A DNA stretch of 42,741 bases, from contig JAPKZK010000168.1 in NCBI GenBank assembly GCA_026393835.1, forward strand, positions 1-42,741, read 5' to 3'. The stretch comes from Candidatus Aminicenantota bacterium. GTDB lineage: Bacteria > Acidobacteriota > Aminicenantia > UBA2199. Below the pieces are notes generated by a model, which was not told the DNA's origin, made no database searches, and was given only the letters and a program-made list of their open reading frames with translations. The translations under genes and the position numbers were made by a program. Position 1 is the stretch's first letter. Each line of letters begins with the position of its first letter. Positions 9,402 through 17,507 of the stretch are shown one piece after another.

Positions 9402-9435
9402 AAAAAAAAAGCCCTCCCCAAACCGCGGGGAGGGC
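9402..9435 (-). terminator. Intrinsic terminator of the TonB receptor gene
   Basis: Nine-base perfect stem (GCCCTCCCC at 9411-9419 with GGGGAGGGC at 9427-9435) and a seven-base loop. Read on the minus strand it is followed by nine U residues (A-run at 9402-9410). It sits about 36 bases after the stop of the receptor gene. Confidence 0.93.
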
Positions 9436-9470
9436 CTTTGTATGGTACCGCGTACTACGTTAATTTCAGC

Positions 9471-12400
9471 TTAGAACAAGAACTTTACACCGATACGTGC
9501 GGCAATAGAATCCATGAAACGGTATTGCCACTTGTAGGAGGGACTGAGATGAGCGCCTTTGGCGGCGACTTCAGTTATATAATCCCAACCATCAAGAAGT
9601 GTCTGTTCGGGTAAGTTGATTTTAGCATCGTTGTAGAGAGTATCGGTTCTCTGGGCGATATCGTTATTGGTAATGTTGGAGACGTTCACGTTGAAGTTCA
9701 GGGTGTATTTGTCGGAGAGTTTCAAGTTGTATTCTGCATAGATATCGATCTGCCACAAGAAATCGTTACGTCCGAGATTGCCTCTTCCCAGGGGATAAAA
9801 ACCCTGCATGTCATTCAGGTAGACCTCTGTTTGCAAAGGCGTACCGCTCATGGCAAATGCGTTCAAACCGAAGGTCAAACCAAAATCAAAGGTATAAGCG
9901 CCGTAGACTTTGAACTGGTGAGGTCTGTCCGTAGCCAGGAGACCGAGATAATCTTTACCGTCCTGGTTGTAGGTCAAGAACCAACCGTCAAAGTATCTTT
10001 CAACGCTGGGGCTCTTACGACCATGTTCGTCGGAACTGGCCAAACCGGCAAAGTTACCATAAAGACGGCTCCAGGTATAAGAGAGACCGCCCAACCAATT
10101 GTTTTTAAACTTTCTATCCAGGTTGAGGGTAACTGAGGTGTACTTGCGGACGGCCTTGGTGGCTTTGATGCCGTTGGGCATTGTACCTGCCGCTTGAGCT
10201 TCGTCGTATCTATCCTGTATCCATTGGGAACCGGGGTTACCGTTGTAATAGTTTTCACTGCCCCCGATCAGAACGCCGATATCTTCGATGGCGTTCACGA
10301 TGTAGTTGTAGAGGAACCTGCCGCTGACGGTCCAATCTTCGGTCAATGTTTTCTGCACACCGAAGGTGAACTCATTCTTCTGGTAGGGTTTCATATCAGG
10401 CTGGGTGGTATCGAAGGAGACGACTCTCCAGTTCCTGCTTTCGTAATACTGACCGCCGTAAAGGCCGCCTGTCTGTGGATGGGTTGTTTCTTTATAAGTG
10501 TTATACCAATCCGCATTTACGATGTCATAGTAGTGGGATATCCATTTAAAACCGCCGTAAGAACCTTCGGCCGCTTCCAGTTTCATAACATCATAATAGA
10601 TACCGAAACTACCGAAGACCTTCAAGCTGGAATCCCCGAAAACGTCGTAGGCAAATCCGACCCTGGGAGCAAATTTGTCGAAGAAGTCGAATGAGACTGG
10701 GGGGGCATAACCGGGTGCAAACGCCGGGATATCTTCTTTTTCAACCCTGGCGCCCAAATTCAAGGTAAATTTCTCGGAAATGGTCCAGGAATCCTGGAGA
10801 TAAACTGCCCAACGGGTGCTGTTTACTGTGGCGACCACACCGAATGGATTTCTTACTTCGACGTAACCAAGGGTGGTGTGCCTGGTGTTGGCATCGCTGT
10901 GCTCATAATTATCGCCCCAGTAGAACCGGAAATAGTTGTAGGGATAAGCGGAGTCTTTGTCGACCCCAACCCGTACCATCTGGACGCCGGCTTTGAAAAC
11001 ATGCTCGCCACCCATATTGGCATAGTAAGTCATATCGAAAGTACCGGTCAACTTGGTCTCGATCTGTTTCCGACTCTGGTAGCCATCGGCGTCACTGTAG
11101 TTATTCCAGCCCCTGGCCCTAATGTTGGCAGGGTCGACGCCGGCGACGGCCGAATTGCTTCTTAAAAAGTAGTAACGGGGTTCAGTGGGCCCCACCAACT
11201 GCTTATTGTCGGCTTTAAAGTAACCGGCGGAAGCGTTGATCATCAGGTTGTTTCCCAAAGTGTAATCGATGTTGCCGCCGACCGTGAATCTCGGTACGGT
11301 GTAACCGAATTTTTTGTAATCTTTGTCAACGTTACCGCTGCCATCCACTGCGGGGAGTTCCCCTTTCCACTTTTCGTAATCCACTGTACCGCTGACTGAC
11401 ACACGCAGGTTGTTGGCAATCTGGCCGGTTAATTTTAATGAACCCGCATAGGTGGTGTCCTTCCTGGTGAAAATGTTGGAACCGGAGAAATGGGTTTCAC
11501 CGGCAAAAATGGTGGAAATGGGGTTCTGGGTAGCCGGGTTCGGAACGGGCCAATCGTTGCCGTTCCTTTCGGTGGTTTTGAATTTCGGCATAAATGAGCC
11601 GAAGAACCACAGTTTGTCTTTGATGATGTAACCACCGAGGCCGAAACCGGGTTCAATGGTGCTCATCTTGTCTTTGGGATAAACGACATACTCGGCGACA
11701 TCTGCGTCAAAAGGATTGATCCTCAACGATTTACGGTTTGCGCCGCTCAGGACGCTGCCGTCATAATAGGCTGCTAACTGCCCGTGATACTCATTACCGC
11801 CGCTCCGGGTGATAACGCTGATAACTCCACCCATGGAACCGCCGTATTCTGCAGCATAACCGGAGGATTTAACCTGGACTTCTTCGATGAAGTCGAAATT
11901 CACGCTGGCCCCGGCTTTACCTTTGAACAACGTCGTGGTATCGACGCCATCCACATAGAAGGTGTTTTCCGCTGAACTGGCGCCGTCAAAAGAAACGCCC
12001 GCGGAGTAATCGCCGTTAGCCCTTTCGGTGCCGTCCTGGAATTCACTTTCAAAGTTAAGACCGGCTGTCTGGGTAACGATGGTCATAAAGTCACGGCCTT
12101 TGGGCAATTTGTCAAAAACTGCCTTGGAGATATTTACGGTCGAAGCGCTCTTTCTTACATCGATTACCGGTGATTTCCCGGTGACTACGATTTCCTGGCG
12201 AATAGCGCCGGTTTCCATGACCACATCCAGCTTGTAGGTACGACCGATCGAGACCTGGATACCTGTCCTTTTTACAGTCTTAAAACCTTCAAGGATAAAG
12301 GTGAAATCATAAGCCCCGGAAGGCAGCGCCATAAACCGGAACGAGCCGTTGTCGGTGGTAATAGTTGCTTTCTTACCAACCAGACCTGTACCTTCGCATT

Positions 12401-12539
12401 CTACAGCAACGCCGGGAATCGCGGAACCGTCTTCCAGTACGACTGTACCGATAACTTCACCCTTCTGCTCCTGGCCATAAAGGGCGCCGCAAAAAACCAC
12501 GACTGCTGCTACGAACAACATTAAAAGTTTGTGTTTCAT
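9471..12539 (-). CDS. TonB-dependent receptor with carboxypeptidase-regulatory N-domain
   Basis: A 1022-residue outer-membrane receptor. It has a signal peptide (1-22, ending ALYGQ), a carboxypeptidase-regulatory-like domain (about 26-108: GEVIGTVVLEDGSAIPGV), a plug domain (about 115-240, with EIVVTGKSPVIDVRKS and FYVDGVD) and a long beta-barrel ending in RIGVKFLF, a terminal aromatic as required by the Bam machinery. This architecture is common in Acidobacteriota and Bacteroidota, where such receptors import oligosaccharides or peptides; no SusD-like partner is present here, so the ligand is unknown. AGGAGG lies five bases before the ATG. Upstream on the minus strand is TTGGCA-N17-TATATG, and the gene ends in a strong terminator, so it is a single-gene unit, probably well expressed. 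Confidence 0.92.
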   Translation of the reverse strand: MKHKLLMLFVAAVVVFCGALYGQEQKGEVIGTVVLEDGSAIPGVAVECEGTGLVGKKATITTDNGSFRFMALPSGAYDFTFILEGFKTVKRTGIQVSIGRTYKLDVVMETGAIRQEIVVTGKSPVIDVRKSASTVNISKAVFDKLPKGRDFMTIVTQTAGLNFESEFQDGTERANGDYSAGVSFDGASSAENTFYVDGVDTTTLFKGKAGASVNFDFIEEVQVKSSGYAAEYGGSMGGVISVITRSGGNEYHGQLAAYYDGSVLSGANRKSLRINPFDADVAEYVVYPKDKMSTIEPGFGLGGYIIKDKLWFFGSFMPKFKTTERNGNDWPVPNPATQNPISTIFAGETHFSGSNIFTRKDTTYAGSLKLTGQIANNLRVSVSGTVDYEKWKGELPAVDGSGNVDKDYKKFGYTVPRFTVGGNIDYTLGNNLMINASAGYFKADNKQLVGPTEPRYYFLRSNSAVAGVDPANIRARGWNNYSDADGYQSRKQIETKLTGTFDMTYYANMGGEHVFKAGVQMVRVGVDKDSAYPYNYFRFYWGDNYEHSDANTRHTTLGYVEVRNPFGVVATVNSTRWAVYLQDSWTISEKFTLNLGARVEKEDIPAFAPGYAPPVSFDFFDKFAPRVGFAYDVFGDSSLKVFGSFGIYYDVMKLEAAEGSYGGFKWISHYYDIVNADWYNTYKETTHPQTGGLYGGQYYESRNWRVVSFDTTQPDMKPYQKNEFTFGVQKTLTEDWTVSGRFLYNYIVNAIEDIGVLIGGSENYYNGNPGSQWIQDRYDEAQAAGTMPNGIKATKAVRKYTSVTLNLDRKFKNNWLGGLSYTWSRLYGNFAGLASSDEHGRKSPSVERYFDGWFLTYNQDGKDYLGLLATDRPHQFKVYGAYTFDFGLTFGLNAFAMSGTPLQTEVYLNDMQGFYPLGRGNLGRNDFLWQIDIYAEYNLKLSDKYTLNFNVNVSNITNNDIAQRTDTLYNDAKINLPEQTLLDGWDYITEVAAKGAHLSPSYKWQYRFMDSIAARIGVKFLF

Positions 12540-12584
12540 TAAACCTCCTCAAGTTAGTTTAATTTTGATTTGCAAATTTGTTTG

Positions 12585-12613
12585 CATATAATTACTTGCA
12601 ATAATGATGCCAA
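12585..12613 (-). promoter_or_regulatory. Probable promoter of the TonB receptor gene
   Basis: Minus-strand TTGGCA (12608-12613), 17-base spacer, TATATG (12585-12590), about 46 bases before the start codon. Three TTGCA words (12570, 12582, 12596) overlap and flank it at 12-14 base intervals and could be an operator, although no regulator can be named. Confidence 0.45.
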
Positions 12614-12734
12614 ATGAAAATGACCAGGAAACCCCTTAATCAGTGCAGTTTAAAATTTTCCCGCCGGATGAAATTCAAAAAATTGAATTATCGATTCATA
12701 TTATTGAAGAAAAAAGTTTTTTTTTCTTAAGTAC

Positions 12735-12763
12735 TTGACTTAACGGATTTTTTCAGGTATCAT
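12735..12763 (+). promoter_or_regulatory. Promoter of tRNA-Phe
   Basis: TTGACT (12735-12740), an exact 17-base spacer, and TATCAT (12758-12763), ending 19 bases before the tRNA. Near-consensus and correctly placed. Confidence 0.75.
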
Positions 12764-12782
12764 TAATACTCAAATTAACTGT

Positions 12783-12855
12783 GCCGGGATAGCTCAGAAG
12801 GTAGAGCGAGGGACTGAAAATCCCTGCGTCCGTGGTTCGATTCCGCGTCCCGGCA
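12783..12855 (+). tRNA. tRNA-Phe (anticodon GAA)
   Basis: Full cloverleaf of 73 bases: acceptor GCCGGGA pairs with TCCCGGC, D-stem GCTC/GAGC, anticodon stem AGGGA/TCCCT with loop CTGAAAA (GAA anticodon), five-base variable loop, T-arm CGTGG-TTCGATT-CCGCG with one G-T pair, and discriminator A. The 3' CCA is not encoded, so it must be added by the nucleotidyltransferase. A run of T residues follows directly and probably ends or attenuates the transcript before the downstream TPR gene. Confidence 0.97.
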
Positions 12856-12888
12856 TTTTTTTTATATATCACAACAAGGAGACCATGT

Positions 12889-14058
12889 ATGACCAAAACA
12901 ATTAACCCGCTTTTAATAGTAGTCCTATTCCTGTCCCTGTTAATCACGCCGATGGCGGCGGAACAACCCGATCAAAAAACAGTGAAGGATATTGAAAAAT
13001 TGATGAAAAAGGGCGATGAAAAGGCCCAGAAAAAGGAGTTCGACAAGGCCGCCGAACTTTACAACCAGGCCCTGGCCTTGAACGCCGAATATGCCCCCCT
13101 TTATTACGGGCTCGCCAGGATCAATAACCTGGAAAAAAAGTACGACGACTCGATCCTGAACCTGGAAAAAGCCGTTAAAATCGACCCCAATTATACCCCG
13201 GCCCTGGATTTGCTCCTCAAAACGATCATGGGTATCGGAAAAGAAAAGGCCGACCAGAGATTGCTGGAAGCATCCAATAAGTATTATTTAAAAATACCGG
13301 CTATCCCCGGGATTGAAACTTCCGCCAAAGATAAGTTGAACCTGGCCAACTTTCATATCGGCATCAACTATTCTCTTTTAAATGACCCGGCCAAAGCCAA
13401 TGAGTACCTTCCCAAAGTGGTGGAATTCCCCGGGCTTGATACCACCGATAGAATGGTTTATGTGAGGGCCCTCTACCAACTGTCGATCAACTACTTTGGC
13501 ATGAATAAATTTAATGAAGCCAACCAGTACTTTGCCAGGCTCATCCAGGTACCGGATATAAAAGTCCAGTCCCTGAAAATATATTCCATCTCCCTCTACC
13601 TGTTGGGAGTTGTAAACAACGAGTTACAGGAATATAAAACTTCCAACGATTATCTTGCACAGTACCTGGAACTGACCAAGGAGAACCCCTCCGATCCCTG
13701 GGCCCCCCTGGCCACCTTTTTAGTGGGAGCGAATAACTTTGCCATGCTGGAAAAAGAAGTTGCCCCTATTAAAAACGACCCCAAGGACAAGGATAAAGCC
13801 ACAAAAATCGCCGCCCTGGCAAAAGGGTATTCAGGTATTCAACCTAATCTTTCCAAAGCCATCGAATTGAAACCCGACCTTGAACCCGCCTATTTGCAGT
13901 TGGGAAATTATTACTATTATTGCCAGGACCTGGACAACACAATCCAGGCATATAAAGCATTGATCGAAAAATTCCCCGCTTCACAAGACATCGAATCTTA
14001 TAAAAAATTCCTCGAAGACGTATTGAAACAGAAAGAAGAACTGGCAAAGAAAAAATAA
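12889..14058 (+). CDS. Exported TPR-repeat protein
   Basis: A 389-residue protein with a Sec signal peptide (first 24 residues, hydrophobic run LLIVVLFLSLLITPMAA). The rest is helical TPR-like: clear units near residues 35-130 (AAELYNQALALNAEYAPLYYGLARI) and again near 345-375 (LEPAYLQLGNYYYYCQDL), with more divergent repeats between. The frame is open further upstream into the tRNA, but AAGGAG seven bases before the ATG at 12889 fixes the start. It begins 34 bases after tRNA-Phe and may be read through from the tRNA promoter. No catalytic signature is seen; periplasmic scaffolding is the best inference. Confidence 0.85.
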   Translation: MTKTINPLLIVVLFLSLLITPMAAEQPDQKTVKDIEKLMKKGDEKAQKKEFDKAAELYNQALALNAEYAPLYYGLARINNLEKKYDDSILNLEKAVKIDPNYTPALDLLLKTIMGIGKEKADQRLLEASNKYYLKIPAIPGIETSAKDKLNLANFHIGINYSLLNDPAKANEYLPKVVEFPGLDTTDRMVYVRALYQLSINYFGMNKFNEANQYFARLIQVPDIKVQSLKIYSISLYLLGVVNNELQEYKTSNDYLAQYLELTKENPSDPWAPLATFLVGANNFAMLEKEVAPIKNDPKDKDKATKIAALAKGYSGIQPNLSKAIELKPDLEPAYLQLGNYYYYCQDLDNTIQAYKALIEKFPASQDIESYKKFLEDVLKQKEELAKKK

Positions 14059-14083
14059 TATAAAAAATAGGAAGTTAAGCTAA

Positions 14084-14112
14084 GTAGGGAACAGGCCGTG
14101 CCTGTTCCCTAC
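14084..14112. repeat. Dispersed palindromic repeat, copy 2
   Basis: Inverted arms GTAGGGAACAGGC (14084-14096) and its exact complement (14100-14112) with a three-base loop. Same palindrome as at 9112 and 39472. No U-run follows, so terminator function is not evident. Confidence 0.8.
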
Positions 14113-14193
14113 CAACTACCAACTACCAACTTCTTAACCTCACCCGGCACTCGCCACTTGTAACCCGGATTCATTTCAATCCCTTCTTATTCT

Positions 14194-14886
14194 TCAATAT
14201 TTTATTGCGCCGATTTCTTCTCTTCTTCTCTTCTTCTCTTCTATTCCCCCCCACTGGACATAATATAGACAATAGCCCGTAATAACACAGCGCCCACACA
14301 ACGGGGAAACCGGCTTGCATAAGGTTTGCCCGAAACCTACCAACGTATGGTTGATCCGGTTCCACTGTTCCGGGGGAAATCCCTTTCTCAACTGCTCCTC
14401 AATCTCCCCCGGTTTCTTTCCCGACGCCCAACCCAACCGCTGGGAAATTCGGAATACATGGGTATCCACACATATGGCCGGTTGATTAAACGCCAGCGCC
14501 AACACCAGGTTGGCGGTCTTACGCCCCACCCCGGGCAAAGCGGCGAGTCCCTCGAAAGTTCCGGGCACGTTCCCATCATTGCCATGACACAGCATCTGCG
14601 ACAGCTTCTTAATGTGTTTGGCCTTCTGCCGGTAGAACCCCACCGGGAAAATCAATTGCGCGATCCGGCCTTCTTCCAGGTTCATCATCTTCCCCGGCAT
14701 ATCCGCCTCTGCAAATAAATTTTCCGACGCCTTCTGCGTCACCGGGTCTTTGGTACGGGAGCTTAACAGCACAGAAACCAATATCTTGAACGGCGCCCGG
14801 CGAATACTTTTCTCAAACGCCTGCACCGGCGGTTTCAACGGAGTTACCATCTCCACGATCTTATCCAGGATCGCGATCTTATCCAT
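14194..14886 (-). CDS. nth: Endonuclease III (DNA glycosylase/AP lyase)
   Basis: Base-excision repair glycosylase for oxidised pyrimidines, with AP-lyase activity. The helix-hairpin-helix segment is LPGVGRKTANLVL with catalytic Lys123, followed by CVDTHVFRISQRLGW with catalytic Asp141. The [4Fe-4S] cluster ligands have the exact family spacing C-x6-C-x2-C-x5-C (Cys190, 197, 200, 206). At 230 residues it is slightly longer than E. coli Nth (211) because of a basic C-terminal tail (KKRRREE) encoded by a CTT-type repetitive stretch at about 14214-14240. It sits 29 bases downstream of the OsmC-like gene on the same strand. Assignment is secure. Confidence 0.95.
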   Translation of the reverse strand: MDKIAILDKIVEMVTPLKPPVQAFEKSIRRAPFKILVSVLLSSRTKDPVTQKASENLFAEADMPGKMMNLEEGRIAQLIFPVGFYRQKAKHIKKLSQMLCHGNDGNVPGTFEGLAALPGVGRKTANLVLALAFNQPAICVDTHVFRISQRLGWASGKKPGEIEEQLRKGFPPEQWNRINHTLVGFGQTLCKPVSPLCGRCVITGYCLYYVQWGGIEEKKRRREEIGAIKY

Positions 14887-14915
14887 CCGGACTGTTTCCC
14901 ATAGCTTATTTATTA

Positions 14916-15350
14916 TTAAACTTCACCCGCTTCCTGCCCATTAATGATAATCCGGTGAGACATCCTGACCGCGGGCTGCAGCGTGGCATAAACGCCGCAG
15001 TAACTTTCCAACGAAAGAGAAACGGCGTTCTTTATCTTCTCCAACGGCAGGTCCGTACCTTTGAAAATATATTTGATTACTACTTCCAGGAATTTCTTAG
15101 GATGATCATCGGCAATCACCCCCTCCGTTGCCACCTCAAACGAATCCACCTCCACCCGCATCTTCCGGAGAATCGATATTACATCCATGGCCGTACAACC
15201 GGCCAACGAAACCAGGGTCAACCCCTTGGGCATGGGACCTAATTTCCTCCCCCCAAACATTTCATGCGCATCGATGGTTAAGCTAAACCCATCCAGGTGC
15301 GCCTCAAAAGCCATACCATCCTTCCAAACCACATTCGCTTGCATCTGCAT
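14916..15350 (-). CDS. OsmC-family peroxidase-like protein
   Basis: OsmC/Ohr superfamily member of 144 residues, the typical length. These are homodimeric cytosolic thiol peroxidases that reduce organic hydroperoxides. Both conserved cysteines are present: Cys52 in SLAGCTAMDV and Cys118 in ESYCGVYATL. The GCTAMDVISIL context is closer to the OsmC/YhfA branch than to Ohr. A GGAGGCAACCG-type sequence precedes the ATG. It probably forms an operon with nth downstream, giving an oxidative-damage pairing, although the physiological substrate is unknown. Confidence 0.9.
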   Translation of the reverse strand: MQMQANVVWKDGMAFEAHLDGFSLTIDAHEMFGGRKLGPMPKGLTLVSLAGCTAMDVISILRKMRVEVDSFEVATEGVIADDHPKKFLEVVIKYIFKGTDLPLEKIKNAVSLSLESYCGVYATLQPAVRMSHRIIINGQEAGEV

Positions 15351-15387
15351 CGGTTGCCTCCTTATTACTTAATATTGCCTTCGGCGA

Positions 15388-15417
15388 CCAGAAACCCTTT
15401 TGAAAAAGGGTTTCTGG
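15388..15417. repeat. Perfect 14-bp palindrome between aminotransferase and OsmC genes
   Basis: CCAGAAACCCTTTT (15388-15401) and its exact complement (15404-15417) are separated by two bases. It lies just after the aminotransferase stop on the minus strand. No U-run follows on the minus strand, so a Rho-independent terminator is only weakly supported. A dispersed palindromic element is the alternative. Confidence 0.6.
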
Positions 15418-15432
15418 ACTTCCTAAAACTTT

Positions 15433-16539
15433 TTATAATAAATCGATGAATTTTTCTACTTCTTCCCGATCCGTCATCAAATGAAAACCCGCCCGGATAT
15501 ACCCATTCCTTAACGAAACTACTACCTTATTCTCTTCCAACCGCTTCTTTAATGAAAGTGTGTCCACAACCGCGGATTTAAAGGGAACTATGGGAGAGGA
15601 TTTCTCATTGAAAATGGTTTCATACCCTTTCCCCGTGATTTGTTCCACAAAGAGTTTCCTCAATTCCAGGTTATGACGTTCGATGGCATCGATACCCAGC
15701 GCATTAAAAAGCCGCAGCGATTCCACCAACCCCACGGCCGCCGAATAAGAACGCGTACCATATTCCATCACCGCCGCACCCTCCCTCAGTTGCGGTTCGA
15801 TATCGAAATCTGAAAAATCCCCCCAGTCATATCCCAACCAACCGAAAGCCCTTCGTTGGATTCGTTTCCAAACCCGGTCCGCTGCATAAATAAACCCCGA
15901 TCCCTGGGGAGAAAGCAGCCATTTGTGACAGCCGCTAACGAAAAAATCGATGCCTCCGGCATCCAGTTCCAGTTTCAACGCACCCGCCCCCTGGATACCG
16001 TCGATAATGGTAAAAATATTTCTTTCCCGCGCCAGTTGCGTAATCGCTTCGAGGGGGATAACTTTGCCGGTAAAAAAGTGAACCCAATCCAGCACAATGG
16101 CCCTGGTTTTTTTATCTATCACTTTTAAAAGCCGGTCTTGCAAAGGTTCGGGGTCATTCATTTTCACCAGGCGCATTTGGCCCTTGCAATTGTTTTCCAT
16201 CATTTTAATTGTCGTAGGAAACGCATCGGCAGCCGCGATGTAGTTTTCATCTTCTTTGATATCGATGGCCAGCAGGGCCAGCAGCACACCCTCAGAGGTG
16301 TTTTTAGTAAAGGCAAAATTTTCCCTTTTGGATTTAAAGAGGATGGACAGTTCATCCCTCAAGTTTTCATAAACCGCGATTTGTTTAGGTACAGCCATCA
16401 GGCCTTTTTCGGAACACTCTTCCAGGGCGTCGATCATCGCTGCCTTGGAGGTAGTGGGCAAAGGACCGTCCGCGGCAAAATTAAAATAAAGGTAATTCTT
16501 CTTCACCGGGAAAATGTCTCTAACGTCGGCAATATTCAT
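15433..16539 (-). CDS. Class V aminotransferase-fold PLP enzyme (cysteine desulfurase-like)
   Basis: A 368-residue PLP-dependent enzyme of the aminotransferase class V superfamily (cysteine desulfurase/selenocysteine lyase/isopenicillin-epimerase-like). The cofactor lysine is Lys206 in VSGCHKWLLSPQGSG, and the PLP-ring aspartate is Asp180 in FTIIDGIQGAGAL. The N-terminal YLYFNFAADGPLP segment is typical. No conserved active-site cysteine loop of group I/II cysteine desulfurases can be identified with confidence, so the substrate is open. The start codon overlaps the stop of the upstream DUF434 gene (ATGA), with GGAGACAAC as ribosome binding site, so the two are translationally coupled. Confidence 0.85.
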   Translation of the reverse strand: MNIADVRDIFPVKKNYLYFNFAADGPLPTTSKAAMIDALEECSEKGLMAVPKQIAVYENLRDELSILFKSKRENFAFTKNTSEGVLLALLAIDIKEDENYIAAADAFPTTIKMMENNCKGQMRLVKMNDPEPLQDRLLKVIDKKTRAIVLDWVHFFTGKVIPLEAITQLARERNIFTIIDGIQGAGALKLELDAGGIDFFVSGCHKWLLSPQGSGFIYAADRVWKRIQRRAFGWLGYDWGDFSDFDIEPQLREGAAVMEYGTRSYSAAVGLVESLRLFNALGIDAIERHNLELRKLFVEQITGKGYETIFNEKSSPIVPFKSAVVDTLSLKKRLEENKVVVSLRNGYIRAGFHLMTDREEVEKFIDLL

Positions 16540-17288
16540 GTTGTCTCCTTAGTTTCTATAATCCGTGTAATCCGTGTAATCTGTGGACCCGTTTTTCTTT
16601 TCGTGTGTTTCGCGTGTTTCGCGGGCCCCATTAATTCATGGGCATTAATTCGATAATTTGCTTCTAATGCGTTTCGGGCAAGGTCGAAAACCTTGCACCC
16701 GGCGGCATCGATTATGCCGGAATCCGAAGTAGCAATGATTCCGTCGTTTATTTTTATTAATTCACCGTCGGCAGTTTTAGCCCGGACTATTTTTCCGGCT
16801 ATTCCTGCTCCCGTCATTTTCTTTTCCAGTTCTTTCGAATGGGAAGCGCTGCCGGGCATGGGGCCGTCCAGGTATATGACGACGGCTTGAACGCCGCTCT
16901 TTTTAATAAAATCAAAGAGTACATCCACTGCTTTATAAAAAAAAGTCTCATCTTCTATTGTACCGTAAGCGGCCCCGGCGTCTCTTAGCATCCCGTCGCT
17001 GCCGATGAAAATCGTTTTCCCCAGCAGGTAATTCATGATGGTAAAGAGGACATTATAGCCGTCCACGTAAAGTTTTTTATTTTTAAGATCGCCGGAGATT
17101 TTCGCTTTCCTGGAGGCGGTTTTTTCCCGGGAGGTAATCCCGCGAAATAAAATATTCCGCTGCAAGCCGGTGAGCCGGTAGCGGTCTCCCACCAGTTTCA
17201 GGGTGGTGGTTTCAGGGTATTCTTTGTTTAAAAGAAAGAAATAATCCTTCGAAGCATCCTGGAAAGATTCGTTAATCCAGTCTGTCAT
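16536..17288 (-). CDS. DUF434 domain protein with repeat-derived tail
   Basis: A 250-residue cytosolic protein matching the DUF434 family (COG2454-like), whose members have an N-terminal helical part (LLNKEYPETTTLKLVGDRY, GLQRNILFRG) and a PIN-like C-terminal part (KLYVDGYNVLFT, VVIYLDGPMPGS, IIATSDSGIIDA). The acidic residues suggest a metal-binding nuclease-like fold, but function is unknown. The last 30 or so residues (from GPAKHAKHTKRK) are encoded by short period-9 repeats, including a 29-base repeat shared exactly with the end of the MFS gene, and look like an acquired tail. ATG 17288 is preferred over 17294 because GAGG lies seven bases ahead of it. The gene is two bases downstream of a 23-codon ORF. 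Confidence 0.82.
   Translation of the reverse strand: MTDWINESFQDASKDYFFLLNKEYPETTTLKLVGDRYRLTGLQRNILFRGITSREKTASRKAKISGDLKNKKLYVDGYNVLFTIMNYLLGKTIFIGSDGMLRDAGAAYGTIEDETFFYKAVDVLFDFIKKSGVQAVVIYLDGPMPGSASHSKELEKKMTGAGIAGKIVRAKTADGELIKINDGIIATSDSGIIDAAGCKVFDLARNALEANYRINAHELMGPAKHAKHTKRKTGPQITRITRIIETKETT
16558..16625. repeat. Period-9 GTGTAATCC/GTGTTTCGC repeats, including shared 29-bp unit
   Basis: Three tandem TAATCCGTG-like units followed by CTGTGGACCCGTTTTT, then two GTGTTTCGC units. Bases 16568-16596 are identical to 21497-21525. It lies inside the coding end of the DUF434 gene. Confidence 0.85.
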
Positions 17289-17290
17289 TT

Positions 17291-17362
17291 TCATTCCTCG
17301 TTCATTTCAGCATCGGTGTCCATTTCCGCAGCGATGGGCCCATAGGATGAAAATTTTCTCAT
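17291..17362 (-). CDS. Small ORF coupled to the DUF434 gene
   Basis: A 23-codon reading frame with a very good ribosome binding site (AAGGAG, six bases before the ATG) and an extended -10 promoter 29 bases ahead. The peptide begins MRKFSSYGPI and ends in an acidic run (DTDAEMNEE). Its stop is two bases before the DUF434 start, a layout that favours translational coupling. The N-terminal words recall, from memory only, the first residues of some large AAA-ATPase proteins in related genomes, so it could be a degraded gene start recruited as a leader. It is too short to assign a function. Confidence 0.5.
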   Translation of the reverse strand: MRKFSSYGPIAAEMDTDAEMNEE

Positions 17363-17388
17363 GTTTAGCTCCTTACTGCATCCGTTTG

Positions 17389-17399
17389 TAATTATACCA
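17389..17399 (-). promoter_or_regulatory. Extended -10 promoter for the small ORF/DUF434 unit
   Basis: Minus-strand ATGGTATAAT, with TATAAT at 17391-17396 and the TG of an extended -10 element; no clear -35. The same ten bases occur ahead of the creatininase gene. Confidence 0.5.
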
Positions 17400-17507
17400 T
17401 ATCCCGGGGTATATTTCCTAGCCCGCCTCCCCCCTTTTTCTCCTTACCATGAGCAAAGTAGGAACCGTAACCGAATAGGAAGGTAACTATTTAATAAATA
17501 CCAGGGT

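Noticed and set aside
10194..10694. 166-residue antisense frame in the TonB receptor
   Set aside because: Shadow of a GC-biased codon pattern opposite a well-supported gene.
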